Shown here one piece after another: positions 33,228 to 41,208 of a DNA stretch of 64,000 nucleotides (the first letter of the stretch is position 1; every line of letters starts with the position of its first letter). Source of the DNA: Faecalibacterium sp. An121 (GTDB taxonomy: Bacteria; Bacillota; Clostridia; Oscillospirales; Ruminococcaceae); assembly GCF_002160915.1 (NCBI RefSeq), contig NZ_NFLM01000007.1, forward strand, positions 1 through 64,000, read 5' to 3'. The notes under the pieces were generated by a model. It was given only the letters and a program-made list of their open reading frames with translations. It searched no databases and had not been told where the DNA came from. The translations under genes were made by a program, and so were the position numbers.

Positions 33228-33992
33228 TCAGCGCTGAGCGCGCCGGCACGCCCGGATGCAGGCCAGAAGGTAGCTTACCTGAAGCGCCCCGAAAATCACA
33301 AGGACAACCAATACCGGCAGAAGCCCGGTTCCTGCCATGAAGTTCATCAGGGTCAGCACCAGATAGACGATCATACAGGTCACCGTGGTGGTTCGGTAAG
33401 CCTGAAAAGAGGCTTGGCCGATTTGGGCCCGCTCAGCCTCGTCGCAGCTGGTAAACCAGATCTTCTGAAACTTCAAGTCATAGACGCTGCCCTTTTTCTC
33501 TGGGTTTATGCTGCGGGTCAAATCCACCACCTTCTGCTGCAAAAGGATGATACAGGCCATAGCGATCAAAAACAAGACCACATTCAGCGGGGCATAGGTA
33601 TACTGGAAGCTGGCAGCCAGAAAAAAGAACGCAAAGACTGTCTCAAGGTTGGTAAACAGCAGCATGAGCAGCAGCAAGAAATTCATCCGCCGGCGAATCT
33701 CATCCTCGGCGCCTTCTTCCATGTCAGGATCCCAGTTCCCATACAGCCTGCGGGCCGAACGGTAGTACAGCCATGCAGGAAACAGCAGCACCACACCGCT
33801 TACCGGGATCCCCCAGGGACCGGCCATATTCATCACTCGGTCCATCCCGACCCGGATGGCTTCCAGTGTCTCCGGCTTTGCCGCTATCGCAACCAAAAAT
33901 CCACCGATACCGCCCAATACGGTGAACCCTGCCACAAGTGCCAGGAATTTGGGCAGCGCACGGAGGTTGTCCTGTTTCACAAAATCTTTCAT
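33228..33992 (-). CDS. DUF3169 family membrane protein
   Basis: GGAGG (34006-34002) fits ATG 33992 with 9-base spacing; 254 residues. Six hydrophobic segments are visible (for example FLALVAGFTVLGGIGGFLVA, GVVLLFPAWLYY, FLLLLMLLFTN, VVLFLIAMACIILL, and two near the C-terminus). DUF3169 proteins are regularly encoded right after a small XRE-type repressor, as here, and their role is unknown. Confidence 0.85.
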   Translation of the reverse strand: MKDFVKQDNLRALPKFLALVAGFTVLGGIGGFLVAIAAKPETLEAIRVGMDRVMNMAGPWGIPVSGVVLLFPAWLYYRSARRLYGNWDPDMEEGAEDEIRRRMNFLLLLMLLFTNLETVFAFFFLAASFQYTYAPLNVVLFLIAMACIILLQQKVVDLTRSINPEKKGSVYDLKFQKIWFTSCDEAERAQIGQASFQAYRTTTVTCMIVYLVLTLMNFMAGTGLLPVLVVLVIFGALQVSYLLACIRACRRAQR

Positions 33993-33993
33993 C

Positions 33994-34200
33994 TCAGTCA
34001 TCCTCCTGATACGAAAAAATGTCTTCCACCGTGACCCCGCAGAGTTTTGCCAGCTTGAGCGCCAATGTCACGGAGGGAGAGTAATCGCCCCGTTCGATCT
34101 GGCTGATGGTCTGACGGGACACGCCTGCCAGGCGCCCCATCTCCTGCTGATTGACTCCCAGCCGGGCCCGGTGTTCCTTGAGCCGATTGTAAAGCGGCAT
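33994..34200 (-). CDS. XRE family helix-turn-helix regulator
   Basis: GGAGGGAC precedes ATG 34200; 68 residues forming one helix-turn-helix domain (NRLKEHRARLGVNQQEMGRL, AGVSRQTISQIERG, LKLAKLCGVTVEDIF). Its stop touches the start of the DUF3169 gene, so the two are translated together. The palindrome just upstream of its gene is the likely operator, suggesting autoregulation. Confidence 0.9.
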   Translation of the reverse strand: MPLYNRLKEHRARLGVNQQEMGRLAGVSRQTISQIERGDYSPSVTLALKLAKLCGVTVEDIFSYQEDD

Positions 34201-34237
34201 ATTTCGTCCCTCCAATTTGACAACTAAAGCCGTCATT

Positions 34238-34257
34238 ATGACAACTATAATTGTCAT
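34238..34257 (-). promoter_or_regulatory. Palindromic operator of the HTH/DUF3169 operon
   Basis: ATGACAA-CTATAA-TTGTCAT is a perfect 7+7 bp palindrome at 34238-34257, just downstream of the -10 box. A further TGACAAC copy occurs at 34218-34224, 21 bases from the TGACAAC in the palindrome, that is, on the same DNA face. Binding here would block transcription start. Confidence 0.75.
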
Positions 34258-34261
34258 AATC

Positions 34262-34290
34262 AGAATACCACTGACAAAGATCCTTGTCAA
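34262..34290 (-). promoter_or_regulatory. Promoter of the HTH/DUF3169 operon
   Basis: Minus strand TTGACA (34290-34285), 17-base spacer, TATTCT (34267-34262). The putative operator begins directly after the -10 element. Confidence 0.8.
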
Positions 34291-34367
34291 CAGGAAAAAC
34301 AAACTTTTCCAAAAAACGTTGCGACCGTCCCCATAAAAATCGCTTTTTGGTCGCTCCATGATACAAC

Positions 34368-34850
34368 TCAAGTCAATTCTTCGATGTTCTCGTACAGGAT
34401 CACCGCAGCCTTTTCCTTCTCCATCCCCGGGCCTGTATGCGGACTGTCCAGCGCAAGGCGCAGTGTCTTGCGCACCGGGTCCAGGGCCTGGACGGCGCCG
34501 GTCACGGTCTTGTAGCGGCCCGCCGGCGGGTCGGCCGGGCAGAGCAGGTCGGGCACAAAATACCGCACTGTGATGGTCATGCCGCGGCGCAGAGCAGCCA
34601 GCCGGGCCGAGAGGGCGGCCTTCTCCTCCTCGGACAGCTCTGCTCGGGCCACACGCAGGGTCTGGGCACCTTCCTCCGCCAGCTCGTCATCGAAGCCCCG
34701 CAGCGCCGCAAAGGGGCTGAAGATCTTGGCCCGGCTGCCCAGGCTCATGCGGGGATGTTTAACGGAGGGCTCGGGACGCTCCATCTGCAAAAGATCGGCG
34801 TATTTCTGGCCGGCGATGCGACCTTCTTTGGTGTTTTTGTAGTCGTCCAT
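34368..34850 (-). CDS. YolD-like partner protein of the Y-family polymerase
   Basis: GAGGG precedes ATG 34850; 160 residues. The first half has HPRMSLGSRAKIFSPFAALR, the second half a small beta domain (GMTITVRYFVP, DPVRKTLRLAL). Small proteins of this kind follow UmuC/DinB-type genes in Clostridia and Bacilli (YolD-like). The gap to the polymerase stop is 10 bases, so the two form one operon. The role in lesion bypass or its control is inferred. Confidence 0.75.
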   Translation of the reverse strand: MDDYKNTKEGRIAGQKYADLLQMERPEPSVKHPRMSLGSRAKIFSPFAALRGFDDELAEEGAQTLRVARAELSEEEKAALSARLAALRRGMTITVRYFVPDLLCPADPPAGRYKTVTGAVQALDPVRKTLRLALDSPHTGPGMEKEKAAVILYENIEELT

Positions 34851-34860
34851 ATTCTCGCCC

Positions 34861-36339
34861 TCACTCGGCCTTGTGGCCGCCGATCCGCCCGTTGCGGTCC
34901 CGCATAGTGGCGCCCTCCAGGTAGTTGGAACCCTTGAGCACCGCGTTTTTGCCAAAGCGCTTCTTGAGGCCCAGCATGGCCTCCTGGAGGCTTTTTTCTT
35001 TTTCCAGCTTGGCGGCGTCGGTGAAAAAGTCGGTCTGGAAGATGCCGGGATCCTTTACCACCCGATTGGCGGTGAGGGTCAGGCGGCGGACCGTCAGCTT
35101 GGGATTGGCGATGCGGTCGAACAAAGCCGCAGCCGCGGCCTGCAGCTGGCTGCCCAGGTTGGTGGCCGACTCCAGCCGGACGCTGCCGTGACTGGGCTTG
35201 GGCAGGGTGCGGCCATACCGGTCGATCTGCACCGGGCCACGGTAACCGCCGCTGTCGCAGTTTTCCCGGTCGTAGCCGATGTCCAATGTAAGCCCGTCGG
35301 TGACAAGCCCCTTGTCCATCAGCTGATAGACCAGGCTGTCGGTCATCTCCTGGACGATCAGACGTGTTTTTTCGCAGGTATAGGGACAGGAGAGCACCTG
35401 CCCTTCACAGAGGCTGTTTGTTTCAGGCTGGTAGGCGTTGATCTCCTTCATGCCGCAGGGTTCGATGCCCCAGGCGTGGTCGATCAAAATTTCCGCGTCC
35501 ACCCCGAACTCCCGGTACAGCATATCCTCGTCGCAGAGGCTGGCCCGGGCCAGCTCCCCCATGGTGTGGATGCCGTGCTTTTCCAGCCGGCGCACCGTCC
35601 CGGGGCCCACCTGCCAGAAGTCGGTGAGGGGTTTGTGGTCCCACAGCAGGTAACGGAAGGCTTTCTCGTTCAGCTCGGCAATGCGGACGCCGTCCTGGTC
35701 GGGGGCGGCGTGCTTGGCGGTGATGTCCATGGCCAGTTTGGCCAGATAGAGGTTGGAGCCGATACCCGCCGTGGCGGTGATGCCGGTGGTGTACAGCACC
35801 TCCCGGATCATGGTTTTGGCCAGGTCGTGAGGAGCCATATTGTAATAAGTCAAATAGGGCGTGGCGTCGATGAATACCTCATCGATGGAGTAGACCACCA
35901 TGTCCTCGGGGGCCACATATTTCAGGTAGATGCCGTAGATCTGCCGGGACACTTTTTCGTAGTAGGCCATCCGGGGCGGGGCCACCAGGTAACTGATCTC
36001 CAGAGAGGGGTCCGCCGCCAGGGTTTTGGCGTCATAGCTGGGAGCGGCGAGGGACCATTTGCCGTCCTTTTTCACGGCGGTGCGGCTGCGGATGGCCGCC
36101 CGCAGCCGGGCGTCGTTGGCCTCCTTGACTTTCTGCACCACCTCGAACAGCCGTGCCCGCCCCGGGATGCCCAGAGCCTTGAGGGAGGGCGACACCGCCA
36201 GGCAGATGGTCTTTTCGGTGCGGCTGGCGTCTGCTACCACCAGGTTGGTGGTCAGCGGGTCCAGGCCCCGGGCAGCGCACTCCGCCGAGGCATAGTAGCT
36301 TTTCAGGTCGATGGCAAAATAGGTGCGCGGGCCGGACAT
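34861..36339 (-). CDS. Y-family (UmuC/DinB-type) DNA polymerase
   Basis: 492 residues, longer than DinB and similar to Gram-positive UvrX/UmuC proteins. Catalytic residues are present: the N-terminal AIDLKSYYASAEC metal-binding Asp, and SIDEVFID with the Asp-Glu pair. Two helix-hairpin-helix-like regions (GIGSNLYLAKLA, FWQVGPGTVRRLEKHGI) and the C-terminal little-finger domain follow. It would perform error-prone translesion synthesis. No LexA box was clearly seen upstream. On mobile elements and accessory regions of this family of bacteria such genes are common. Confidence 0.92.
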   Translation of the reverse strand: MSGPRTYFAIDLKSYYASAECAARGLDPLTTNLVVADASRTEKTICLAVSPSLKALGIPGRARLFEVVQKVKEANDARLRAAIRSRTAVKKDGKWSLAAPSYDAKTLAADPSLEISYLVAPPRMAYYEKVSRQIYGIYLKYVAPEDMVVYSIDEVFIDATPYLTYYNMAPHDLAKTMIREVLYTTGITATAGIGSNLYLAKLAMDITAKHAAPDQDGVRIAELNEKAFRYLLWDHKPLTDFWQVGPGTVRRLEKHGIHTMGELARASLCDEDMLYREFGVDAEILIDHAWGIEPCGMKEINAYQPETNSLCEGQVLSCPYTCEKTRLIVQEMTDSLVYQLMDKGLVTDGLTLDIGYDRENCDSGGYRGPVQIDRYGRTLPKPSHGSVRLESATNLGSQLQAAAAALFDRIANPKLTVRRLTLTANRVVKDPGIFQTDFFTDAAKLEKEKSLQEAMLGLKKRFGKNAVLKGSNYLEGATMRDRNGRIGGHKAE

Positions 36340-36364
36340 GGCGCTCTCCCTTCCTTCTCAGAAT

Positions 36365-36664
36365 TCACGCGGTGACAGTCTTTTCCACAAACCACCGGCC
36401 CACCCGCCCGATGAACTGTGAGCCGATGTGCTCAAAATACAGTTGTTTCTCCCGCCCCTGGATCAGGACGGTAAAGCAGTCTCCTGCCCTGTCGTTGCCC
36501 ACCGCCCCCGCCGGGCGGAAATCCCGCACCGCCTCGATGGCAAAGGTGCGCCCGTCCGCCCAGGTGATGGACAGGGGCACCATGGAACCGGTGGTGTCGA
36601 ACTCGGATGTCACTTTGACGTAGATGCGCTCAGTGTGGGCCTTTGCAGCTCTGCGGCCTTCCAT
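36365..36664 (-). CDS. Small beta-rich protein upstream of the polymerase
   Basis: AGGAAGG (36680-36674) fits ATG 36664; 99 residues with a beta-strand pattern (ERIYVKVTSEFD, PLSITWADGRTFAIEAV, CFTVLIQGREKQLYFE). It is the first gene behind the promoter at 36706-36734 and lies 25 bases ahead of the polymerase, so it belongs to the same operon. Function unknown, likely linked to the polymerase. Confidence 0.75.
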   Translation of the reverse strand: MEGRRAAKAHTERIYVKVTSEFDTTGSMVPLSITWADGRTFAIEAVRDFRPAGAVGNDRAGDCFTVLIQGREKQLYFEHIGSQFIGRVGRWFVEKTVTA

Positions 36665-36705
36665 GGGAGTCACCTTCCTGACAGTGGTTTTGATCCTTTG
36701 TATAT

Positions 36706-36734
36706 ATGGTATCGCAGAGGGCTAAAGTTGTCAA
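36706..36734 (-). promoter_or_regulatory. Promoter of the Y-family polymerase operon
   Basis: Minus strand TTGACA (36734-36729), 17-base spacer, TACCAT (36711-36706), with an AT-rich discriminator. It serves the genes at 36365-36664, 34861-36339 and 34368-34850. Confidence 0.7.
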
Positions 36735-36776
36735 TAGATATCATTAAAACAACCTTATGTTTTGCTTTTATCCCAT

Positions 36777-36808
36777 AAAAAGGCCCCGCTCCCGGGACGG
36801 GCGGGGCC
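36777..36808 (-). terminator. GC-rich hairpin with a minus-strand T-run
   Basis: GGCCCCGC (36782-36789) and GCGGGGCC (36801-36808) form an 8-bp stem; read on the minus strand it is followed by five T residues. No minus-strand gene now feeds into it, so it may insulate the polymerase promoter from upstream transcription. Confidence 0.6.
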
Positions 36809-36853
36809 AAAAGAGCGGTCTTGTCCTTGGGATCACGTCACACGCGTTAGGGC

Positions 36854-36976
36854 GTATCTGAGAAGTCGAATCTGCCGAGAGATCCTCCCAAAAGTACCGC
36901 CTCCGGATGATGGAATGCAGCGCGGCGGACGGCGCTTTTGGGTAGAATCGAACCGCGTGGAGGAATTTTCAGATAC
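36854..36976. repeat. MITE-like palindromic repeat element
   Basis: GTATCTGA (36854-36861) and TCAGATAC (36969-36976) are perfect 8-bp terminal inverted repeats. Inside lie CCCAAAAG and CTTTTGGG, again perfectly inverted, around a GC-rich centre. Such nested palindromes of about 120 bp without coding capacity are typical of small non-autonomous repeats. The rest of 36665-37277 holds only promoters and the hairpin at 36782. Confidence 0.65.
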
Positions 36977-37207
36977 ATTTTAAGCATAACAAAAATCGCC
37001 GGCTGCGTAAAGCGATTTCTGAAAAATACATTTGGCCGCGGGAATCTTTTTTCTGCGCAGGCGCAGCATTTTGGATATCTTTTTCGTGCGGCGGATCGGA
37101 TATCGCCCGGGTATATTTTTTGCTTTTTTGGCTCCTCGGATCCGGAGGTTCGATAAGAAGTTTTTTATTCCCAAAATGTGAAATATTTTATTTCGACAGA
37201 AAAGATA

Positions 37208-37236
37208 TTGTGAAAGCATAAAATTTATATTATATT
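37208..37236 (+). promoter_or_regulatory. Promoter of the coiled-coil protein gene
   Basis: TTGTGA (37208-37213), 17-base spacer, TATATT (37231-37236) in a strikingly AT-rich stretch (about 37150-37260), a usual mark of a strong promoter. The gene starts about 40 bases downstream. Confidence 0.7.
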
Positions 37237-37277
37237 TTCAATAGGAAAATTCACCCCATTTTAGGAGGAGTATGATC

Positions 37278-37622
37278 ATGCCCAGACTCAAAGGAAGCAA
37301 GAATAAACCCAAGACCGGCAAGCTGTCCTCTGCAGCCGATTACGCCGCCGCCATTGAGGCAAAGGCTGCCGAAAAAGCGCAGCTGGAGCAGAATATTTCG
37401 GAGACGCTCGATCAGATCAACGCCCTGAAAGCCCAGCTCAAAGCCAACCGCGCCGCGCTCAAAGCCACCGACAACGCCATTGCCAAGCTGGAAACCAAAA
37501 AGGTCAACGCCGAGGCCAAAGCCGCTCTGGATGCACAGAAAACGGAGCTGGACTCCACCGTCCAGAAACTGCTGACCGAAGGCATGACCATGGACCAGAT
37601 CATCGGCAAACTGAACCAGTAA
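37278..37622 (+). CDS. Small Ala/Lys-rich coiled-coil protein
   Basis: AGGAGG (37263-37268) fits ATG 37278 better than ATG 37272; 114 residues. A basic N-terminal tail (MPRLKGSKNKPKTGK) is followed by one long predicted coiled coil rich in Ala, Lys, Glu and Gln, and a short C-terminal helix (MTMDQIIGKLNQ). The layout resembles small nucleic-acid-associated or structural proteins. Single-gene unit with a strong promoter and terminator; probably well expressed. Function unknown. Confidence 0.8.
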   Translation: MPRLKGSKNKPKTGKLSSAADYAAAIEAKAAEKAQLEQNISETLDQINALKAQLKANRAALKATDNAIAKLETKKVNAEAKAALDAQKTELDSTVQKLLTEGMTMDQIIGKLNQ

Positions 37623-37753
37623 GCCATTTCGCCGGTCACCCGGTCAAGCAACGATCCCGCAGAGGGAGCCTCTTTTTGCGCGCAGCCGCGCGGCAGGAAC
37701 AGGCTCCCCTGTTTTTTGCGGTCTTTTCCCGCATCTGTTCTGCAAAATAAAAA

Positions 37754-37798
37754 GACGCCGTTTGCACAGCTCCATCGAATGAGCCGGCAAACCGCGTC
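37754..37798. terminator. Bidirectional terminator between the small gene and the ech operon
   Basis: GACGCCGTTTGC (37754-37765) pairs with GCAAACCGCGTC (37787-37798), flanked by A-runs on the left and T-runs on the right. It serves the plus gene at 37278 and the minus ech operon. Two smaller hairpins with T-runs (about 37667-37680 and 37700-37720) precede it. Confidence 0.85.
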
Positions 37799-37839
37799 TT
37801 TTTATCTTTTCCCGCCCTAACGCAGTCTGACGGCAGCCT

Positions 37840-38421
37840 TTATTTGAGGGTCAGGCATTTCTTGGGACAGGCGGCGGCGCACAGGCCGCAGCCAACGCAG
37901 GCTGCTGCGTCCAGTTTCCAGGTCTTGGAAGCGCGGTCCACCGTGATGGCGTTCTGGGGACATTTTCTGGCGCAGAGGGTGCAGTAAACGCACTTGCCGG
38001 CATCGTTCTCCGGCTTGCCGTCGGCCTTGCCCGCCGGCGCGGCATCCGGTGCCTTGGGCCGGGTAAAGGTCTCGCTGGCCTTCTGTGCGGCAGGCGCCGT
38101 GTAGCCCGGCACAATGGCAAGGCACTTTTTGGGACAGACGTTGACACAGTTGCCGCACTGGACACAGTCGAACCGGTTGATGGTCCAGGTACCGGCGGCC
38201 CGGTCCACCTGCAGCGCGCCGGGCGGGCAGCTGTGGGCGCACAGACCGCAGCTGATGCAGTCCTCCACGCAGATTTCCACATGGCCGCGCATCCGCTCGG
38301 GATACTGGGCCGGCTCGAAAGGATAGCCTGTGGTGCACGGCTTGGAGAACAGGTTCTTGATCACTGTGCCCGCAAAGGGGAACAGCTTCCAGGGCGTCGT
38401 CTGATCGTGTTTGTGGTCCAT
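37840..38421 (-). CDS. echF: Ech hydrogenase subunit F, ferredoxin-like with four cluster motifs
   Basis: GAGAGG precedes ATG 38421; 193 residues, last gene of the operon. Four CxxCxxCxxxC motifs are visible (cysteines near 55-65, 86-96, 144-154 and 175-185), each followed by Pro, as in [4Fe-4S] ferredoxins. The two pairs are separated by a Pro/Ala/Lys-rich linker (105-141). Known EchF proteins carry two clusters, so this one has a duplicated ferredoxin half and could hold four [4Fe-4S] clusters. It would pass electrons from ferredoxin to EchC. Confidence 0.9.
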   Translation of the reverse strand: MDHKHDQTTPWKLFPFAGTVIKNLFSKPCTTGYPFEPAQYPERMRGHVEICVEDCISCGLCAHSCPPGALQVDRAAGTWTINRFDCVQCGNCVNVCPKKCLAIVPGYTAPAAQKASETFTRPKAPDAAPAGKADGKPENDAGKCVYCTLCARKCPQNAITVDRASKTWKLDAAACVGCGLCAAACPKKCLTLK

Positions 38422-38426
38422 CTTTC

Positions 38427-39506
38427 TCACCTCTCCGTGCAGCTGATACAGGGATCAATGGTCAGGATCAGCAGCGCAACGTCAGCCAGCTGGCAGCCCT
38501 TGAGCATCTCCAGCATGGGCGGGATGTTGCTTGTGGTGGGGGTGCGCAGGCGGAACCGGTCGATGAATTTGGTGCCGTTGGCCTTGACGTAGTAGATCGC
38601 CTCGCCCCGGGGCTGCTCGATCCGCATGAAGTGCTCGCCGTTGGGGTTCCCCTTGACAGGCACCGCAATGGGTCCCTGGGGGATCTTGTCCACAGCCTGA
38701 CGGATCAGGTCAAAGGACTGGAAGATCTCCTTGATGCGCACCTCGCACCGGGCAAAGGAATCGCCGTCCGATGCGGTGACCGGCTCAAGCTCCAGGTCGC
38801 CGTAAGCCGCATAGCCCAGCTTGCGGACATCGTATTCCACCCCCGAAGCGCGCAGCATGGGTCCCACAGCCCCCATCATCCGGGCGTCTTCGGCGCTCAG
38901 CACGCCCAGCCCATGCAGACGGGTGCCCACCGTGTAATCCCGCAGAAAGGCCTCCGCGACCGGGCGCAGCTCCTGCGCCATGTCGTTGACCGTCCGGACC
39001 AGCGTCTTGAGCATGGTGTCATCCATATCTTTCAATACGCCCCCCACGCAGTTGACCGAGAAGATGACCCGGCCGCCGGTGGTCATGTCGAACATGTCCA
39101 GGATCTGTTCCCGCAGCTTCCAGCTCTGCATGAACAGGCTCTCAAAGCCCATCGCATCGGCCAGCAGGCCCAGCCAGAGCAGGTGGCTGTGGATGCGGCT
39201 CATCTCCATCCAGATGGTGCGCAGGTAGGCCGCCCGGGGCGGGATCTCCACATTCATGATCTTTTCCAGGCACTGGCAATATCCCAGCCCATGTCCAAAG
39301 CTGCAGATGCCGCACACCCGTTCCGCGATGTAGACATATTCCTTGTAATCCTTGGTCTCGACCAGTTTTTCCAGTCCGCGGTGGACAAAGCCGATGCTGG
39401 GCACCGCCTTGACCACCACCTCATCCTCCAGAACCAGGTCCAGATGCACCGGTTCCGGCAGGACGGGATGCTGCGGCCCAAAAGGCACGATACTCTGTTT
39501 TGCCAT
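38427..39506 (-). CDS. echE: Ech hydrogenase large (NiFe) subunit E
   Basis: 359 residues. The NiFe ligands are present: RVCGIC at 63-68 and DPCISC at 351-356. Only three residues (TER) follow the last cysteine, so there is no C-terminal peptide to be removed, as is typical of Ech-type group 4 enzymes. It is homologous to NuoD. It overlaps echF by a few bases when the upstream GTG is considered, otherwise a 5-base gap. Confidence 0.95.
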   Translation of the reverse strand: MAKQSIVPFGPQHPVLPEPVHLDLVLEDEVVVKAVPSIGFVHRGLEKLVETKDYKEYVYIAERVCGICSFGHGLGYCQCLEKIMNVEIPPRAAYLRTIWMEMSRIHSHLLWLGLLADAMGFESLFMQSWKLREQILDMFDMTTGGRVIFSVNCVGGVLKDMDDTMLKTLVRTVNDMAQELRPVAEAFLRDYTVGTRLHGLGVLSAEDARMMGAVGPMLRASGVEYDVRKLGYAAYGDLELEPVTASDGDSFARCEVRIKEIFQSFDLIRQAVDKIPQGPIAVPVKGNPNGEHFMRIEQPRGEAIYYVKANGTKFIDRFRLRTPTTSNIPPMLEMLKGCQLADVALLILTIDPCISCTER

Positions 39507-39512
39507 TCCCTC

Positions 39513-39860
39513 TCACCCCTTATGCTTGAACGGCGTCTCCTCCGCGATGCGGTAGAGCTTGCCGTGATAATCCTGCACCATATCCTCGATCTGGACGCCG
39601 AACAGCTCGGCTGCCTCGTTCTCCTGCAAAAATGCGCCGGGGTAGATCTGGGTGATGCTGGGGACCTTTTCGTTTTCCCCCACCATCAGGCGCAGCGTGC
39701 GCATATCGTATCCCTTGCCAAAGGAATAGCTCAGCTCATAGCCTTCCGGCAGGCGGGCGGCGCAGATCTGTACGACCCGCCAGCCGTCCATCTTGAACCG
39801 CAGCACCGCTGGCACAAACCCGGCCATCTCCATCGGCTCAATGGTATTGCATGCTTCCAT
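39513..39860 (-). CDS. echD: Ech hydrogenase subunit D (NuoC-like)
   Basis: AAGGAGG precedes ATG 39860; 115 residues. YSFGKGYDMRTLRLMVGENE and QENEAAELFGVQIED follow the 30-kDa subunit (NuoC) pattern. It docks between the catalytic subunit and the cluster subunits. Order A-B-C-D-E-F is as in characterised ech operons. Confidence 0.9.
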   Translation of the reverse strand: MEACNTIEPMEMAGFVPAVLRFKMDGWRVVQICAARLPEGYELSYSFGKGYDMRTLRLMVGENEKVPSITQIYPGAFLQENEAAELFGVQIEDMVQDYHGKLYRIAEETPFKHKG

Positions 39861-39877
39861 TCCCGTTGTCCTCCTTT

Positions 39878-40330
39878 TTATGCGCGGCCGCTGCGGCGTC
39901 GGGCGGCATAGTCCTCCCGCTTGCGCTGCAAGATCTCCAGCGCCTGTACCACGCCGTCGATGATGGCCTGGGGGCGGGCGGCGCACCCGGGCACATAGAC
40001 GTCCACCGGGATGATGGTATCCACGCCGCCCTTGATGTTGTAGCAGTCCTTGAACACGCCGCCGGTGCAGGCGCAGATGCCCACCGCCACCACCACTTTC
40101 GGCTCCGGCATCTGGGTATAGATCTGCTGGATGACGCTTTCGCTCTGGTGGTTGACGCCCCCGGTGATGAGCAGGATATCCGCCTGGAACGGGTCGCCGG
40201 TGTTGATGATGCCAAACCGCTCGATGTCGTATTTGGGCGTGGTGCAGGCCAGCACCTCGATGTCGCAGCCGTTGCAGCTGCTGCCGTCGTAGTGCAGCAG
40301 CCAGGGCGATTTTGCCAGTTTGTTTGTCAT
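39878..40330 (-). CDS. echC: Ech hydrogenase small subunit C
   Basis: AAGGGGGCG precedes ATG 40330; 150 residues. Cluster ligands CNGCD, GICACTGG and VPGCAARP match the NuoB/EchC pattern for one [4Fe-4S] cluster next to the NiFe site. Cytoplasmic face of the membrane complex. Confidence 0.95.
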   Translation of the reverse strand: MTNKLAKSPWLLHYDGSSCNGCDIEVLACTTPKYDIERFGIINTGDPFQADILLITGGVNHQSESVIQQIYTQMPEPKVVVAVGICACTGGVFKDCYNIKGGVDTIIPVDVYVPGCAARPQAIIDGVVQALEILQRKREDYAARRRSGRA

Positions 40331-40344
40331 TGTGTTCGCCCCCT

Positions 40345-41208
40345 TTATCGGATCAGCATGAGGATCAGACCGTTCAGGCCGCCGGTCAGCAGGGTGAACA
40401 CCCAGCAGCTGTCCAGCAGCGCCTTCCACTTGACGCGGGCGCTGACGTTGTCCCACAGGATCTCGAGGAAGTAGACCAGCAGGCAGGCGGCAATGGCCAC
40501 CGGCCAGCTGATGGGATTGCTGTTGAGGAAGAACAGCGCCACCAGCCCCAGCATCAGGGTCATCTCGTAGTATTCGGCGATGTTCATGACCGCCAGGGCC
40601 GGGCCGGCCATCTCGGTGGTCAGGCCCTTGACGATCTCCTGGTGGGCGTGGTGGCTGGTGGACAGGTCGAAGGGCGACTTGCGCAGCTTGATGGCCATGG
40701 TGAACATCATCCCCAGCAAAAAGCCCGGCATGGTCGCCACAGCGCTGACCGGCTGGCTGATGATATCCGCCACCTGGAACGAGCCGGTCGCCAGATAGAA
40801 GCCCACCGCCAGCAGCAGGGTCATGGGCTCGTAGGCCATGATCTGGATCATTTCACGGCCGGCCCCCAGCGTCGAGAAGGGGGAGGAGTCGCTGGATGCC
40901 GCCATGACCAGGAACATATCCGCCGTGGACAGGATGAACAGGCACATGAGGATATCCGCCCCTGCGAACAGCAGCGAACCCGACACCGCCAGAAAGATCA
41001 GATAGCTCAGCAGCAGAAAGATCTGCACGCTGTTGACCGCCAGCATCTGCTTGGTGAACAGCTTGCCCAGATCGTAGAAGGGCTGCAGCAGAGGCGGGCC
41101 CTGACGGCCCTGCATCCGGGCCGAGATCTTGCGGTCCACTCCGTCCAGCAGCGCGCCGGCCAGCGGGGCCAGCAGCAAATAGAGGATCACACTGACAACC
41201 TGCATCAT
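40345..41208 (-). CDS. echB: Ech hydrogenase membrane subunit B (NuoH-like)
   Basis: ATG 41208 overlaps the echA stop (ATGATGA), so translation is coupled; 287 residues. Multiple hydrophobic helices, plus GRQGPPLLQPFYDLGKLFTK and the conserved SPFDLSTSHHAHQEIV loop, mark the NuoH/HycD family that links the catalytic arm to ion pumping. Confidence 0.95.
   Translation of the reverse strand: MMQVVSVILYLLLAPLAGALLDGVDRKISARMQGRQGPPLLQPFYDLGKLFTKQMLAVNSVQIFLLLSYLIFLAVSGSLLFAGADILMCLFILSTADMFLVMAASSDSSPFSTLGAGREMIQIMAYEPMTLLLAVGFYLATGSFQVADIISQPVSAVATMPGFLLGMMFTMAIKLRKSPFDLSTSHHAHQEIVKGLTTEMAGPALAVMNIAEYYEMTLMLGLVALFFLNSNPISWPVAIAACLLVYFLEILWDNVSARVKWKALLDSCWVFTLLTGGLNGLILMLIR

Noticed and set aside
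34873-36375. 500-codon plus-strand frame opposite the Y-family polymerase
   Set aside because: Antisense shadow without motifs; the minus strand carries the catalytic motifs.
36762-36983. 73-codon plus-strand frame through the palindromic repeat
   Set aside because: It reads through a structured repeat and a hairpin and has no ribosome site; it is probably the translation of a dispersed repeat.
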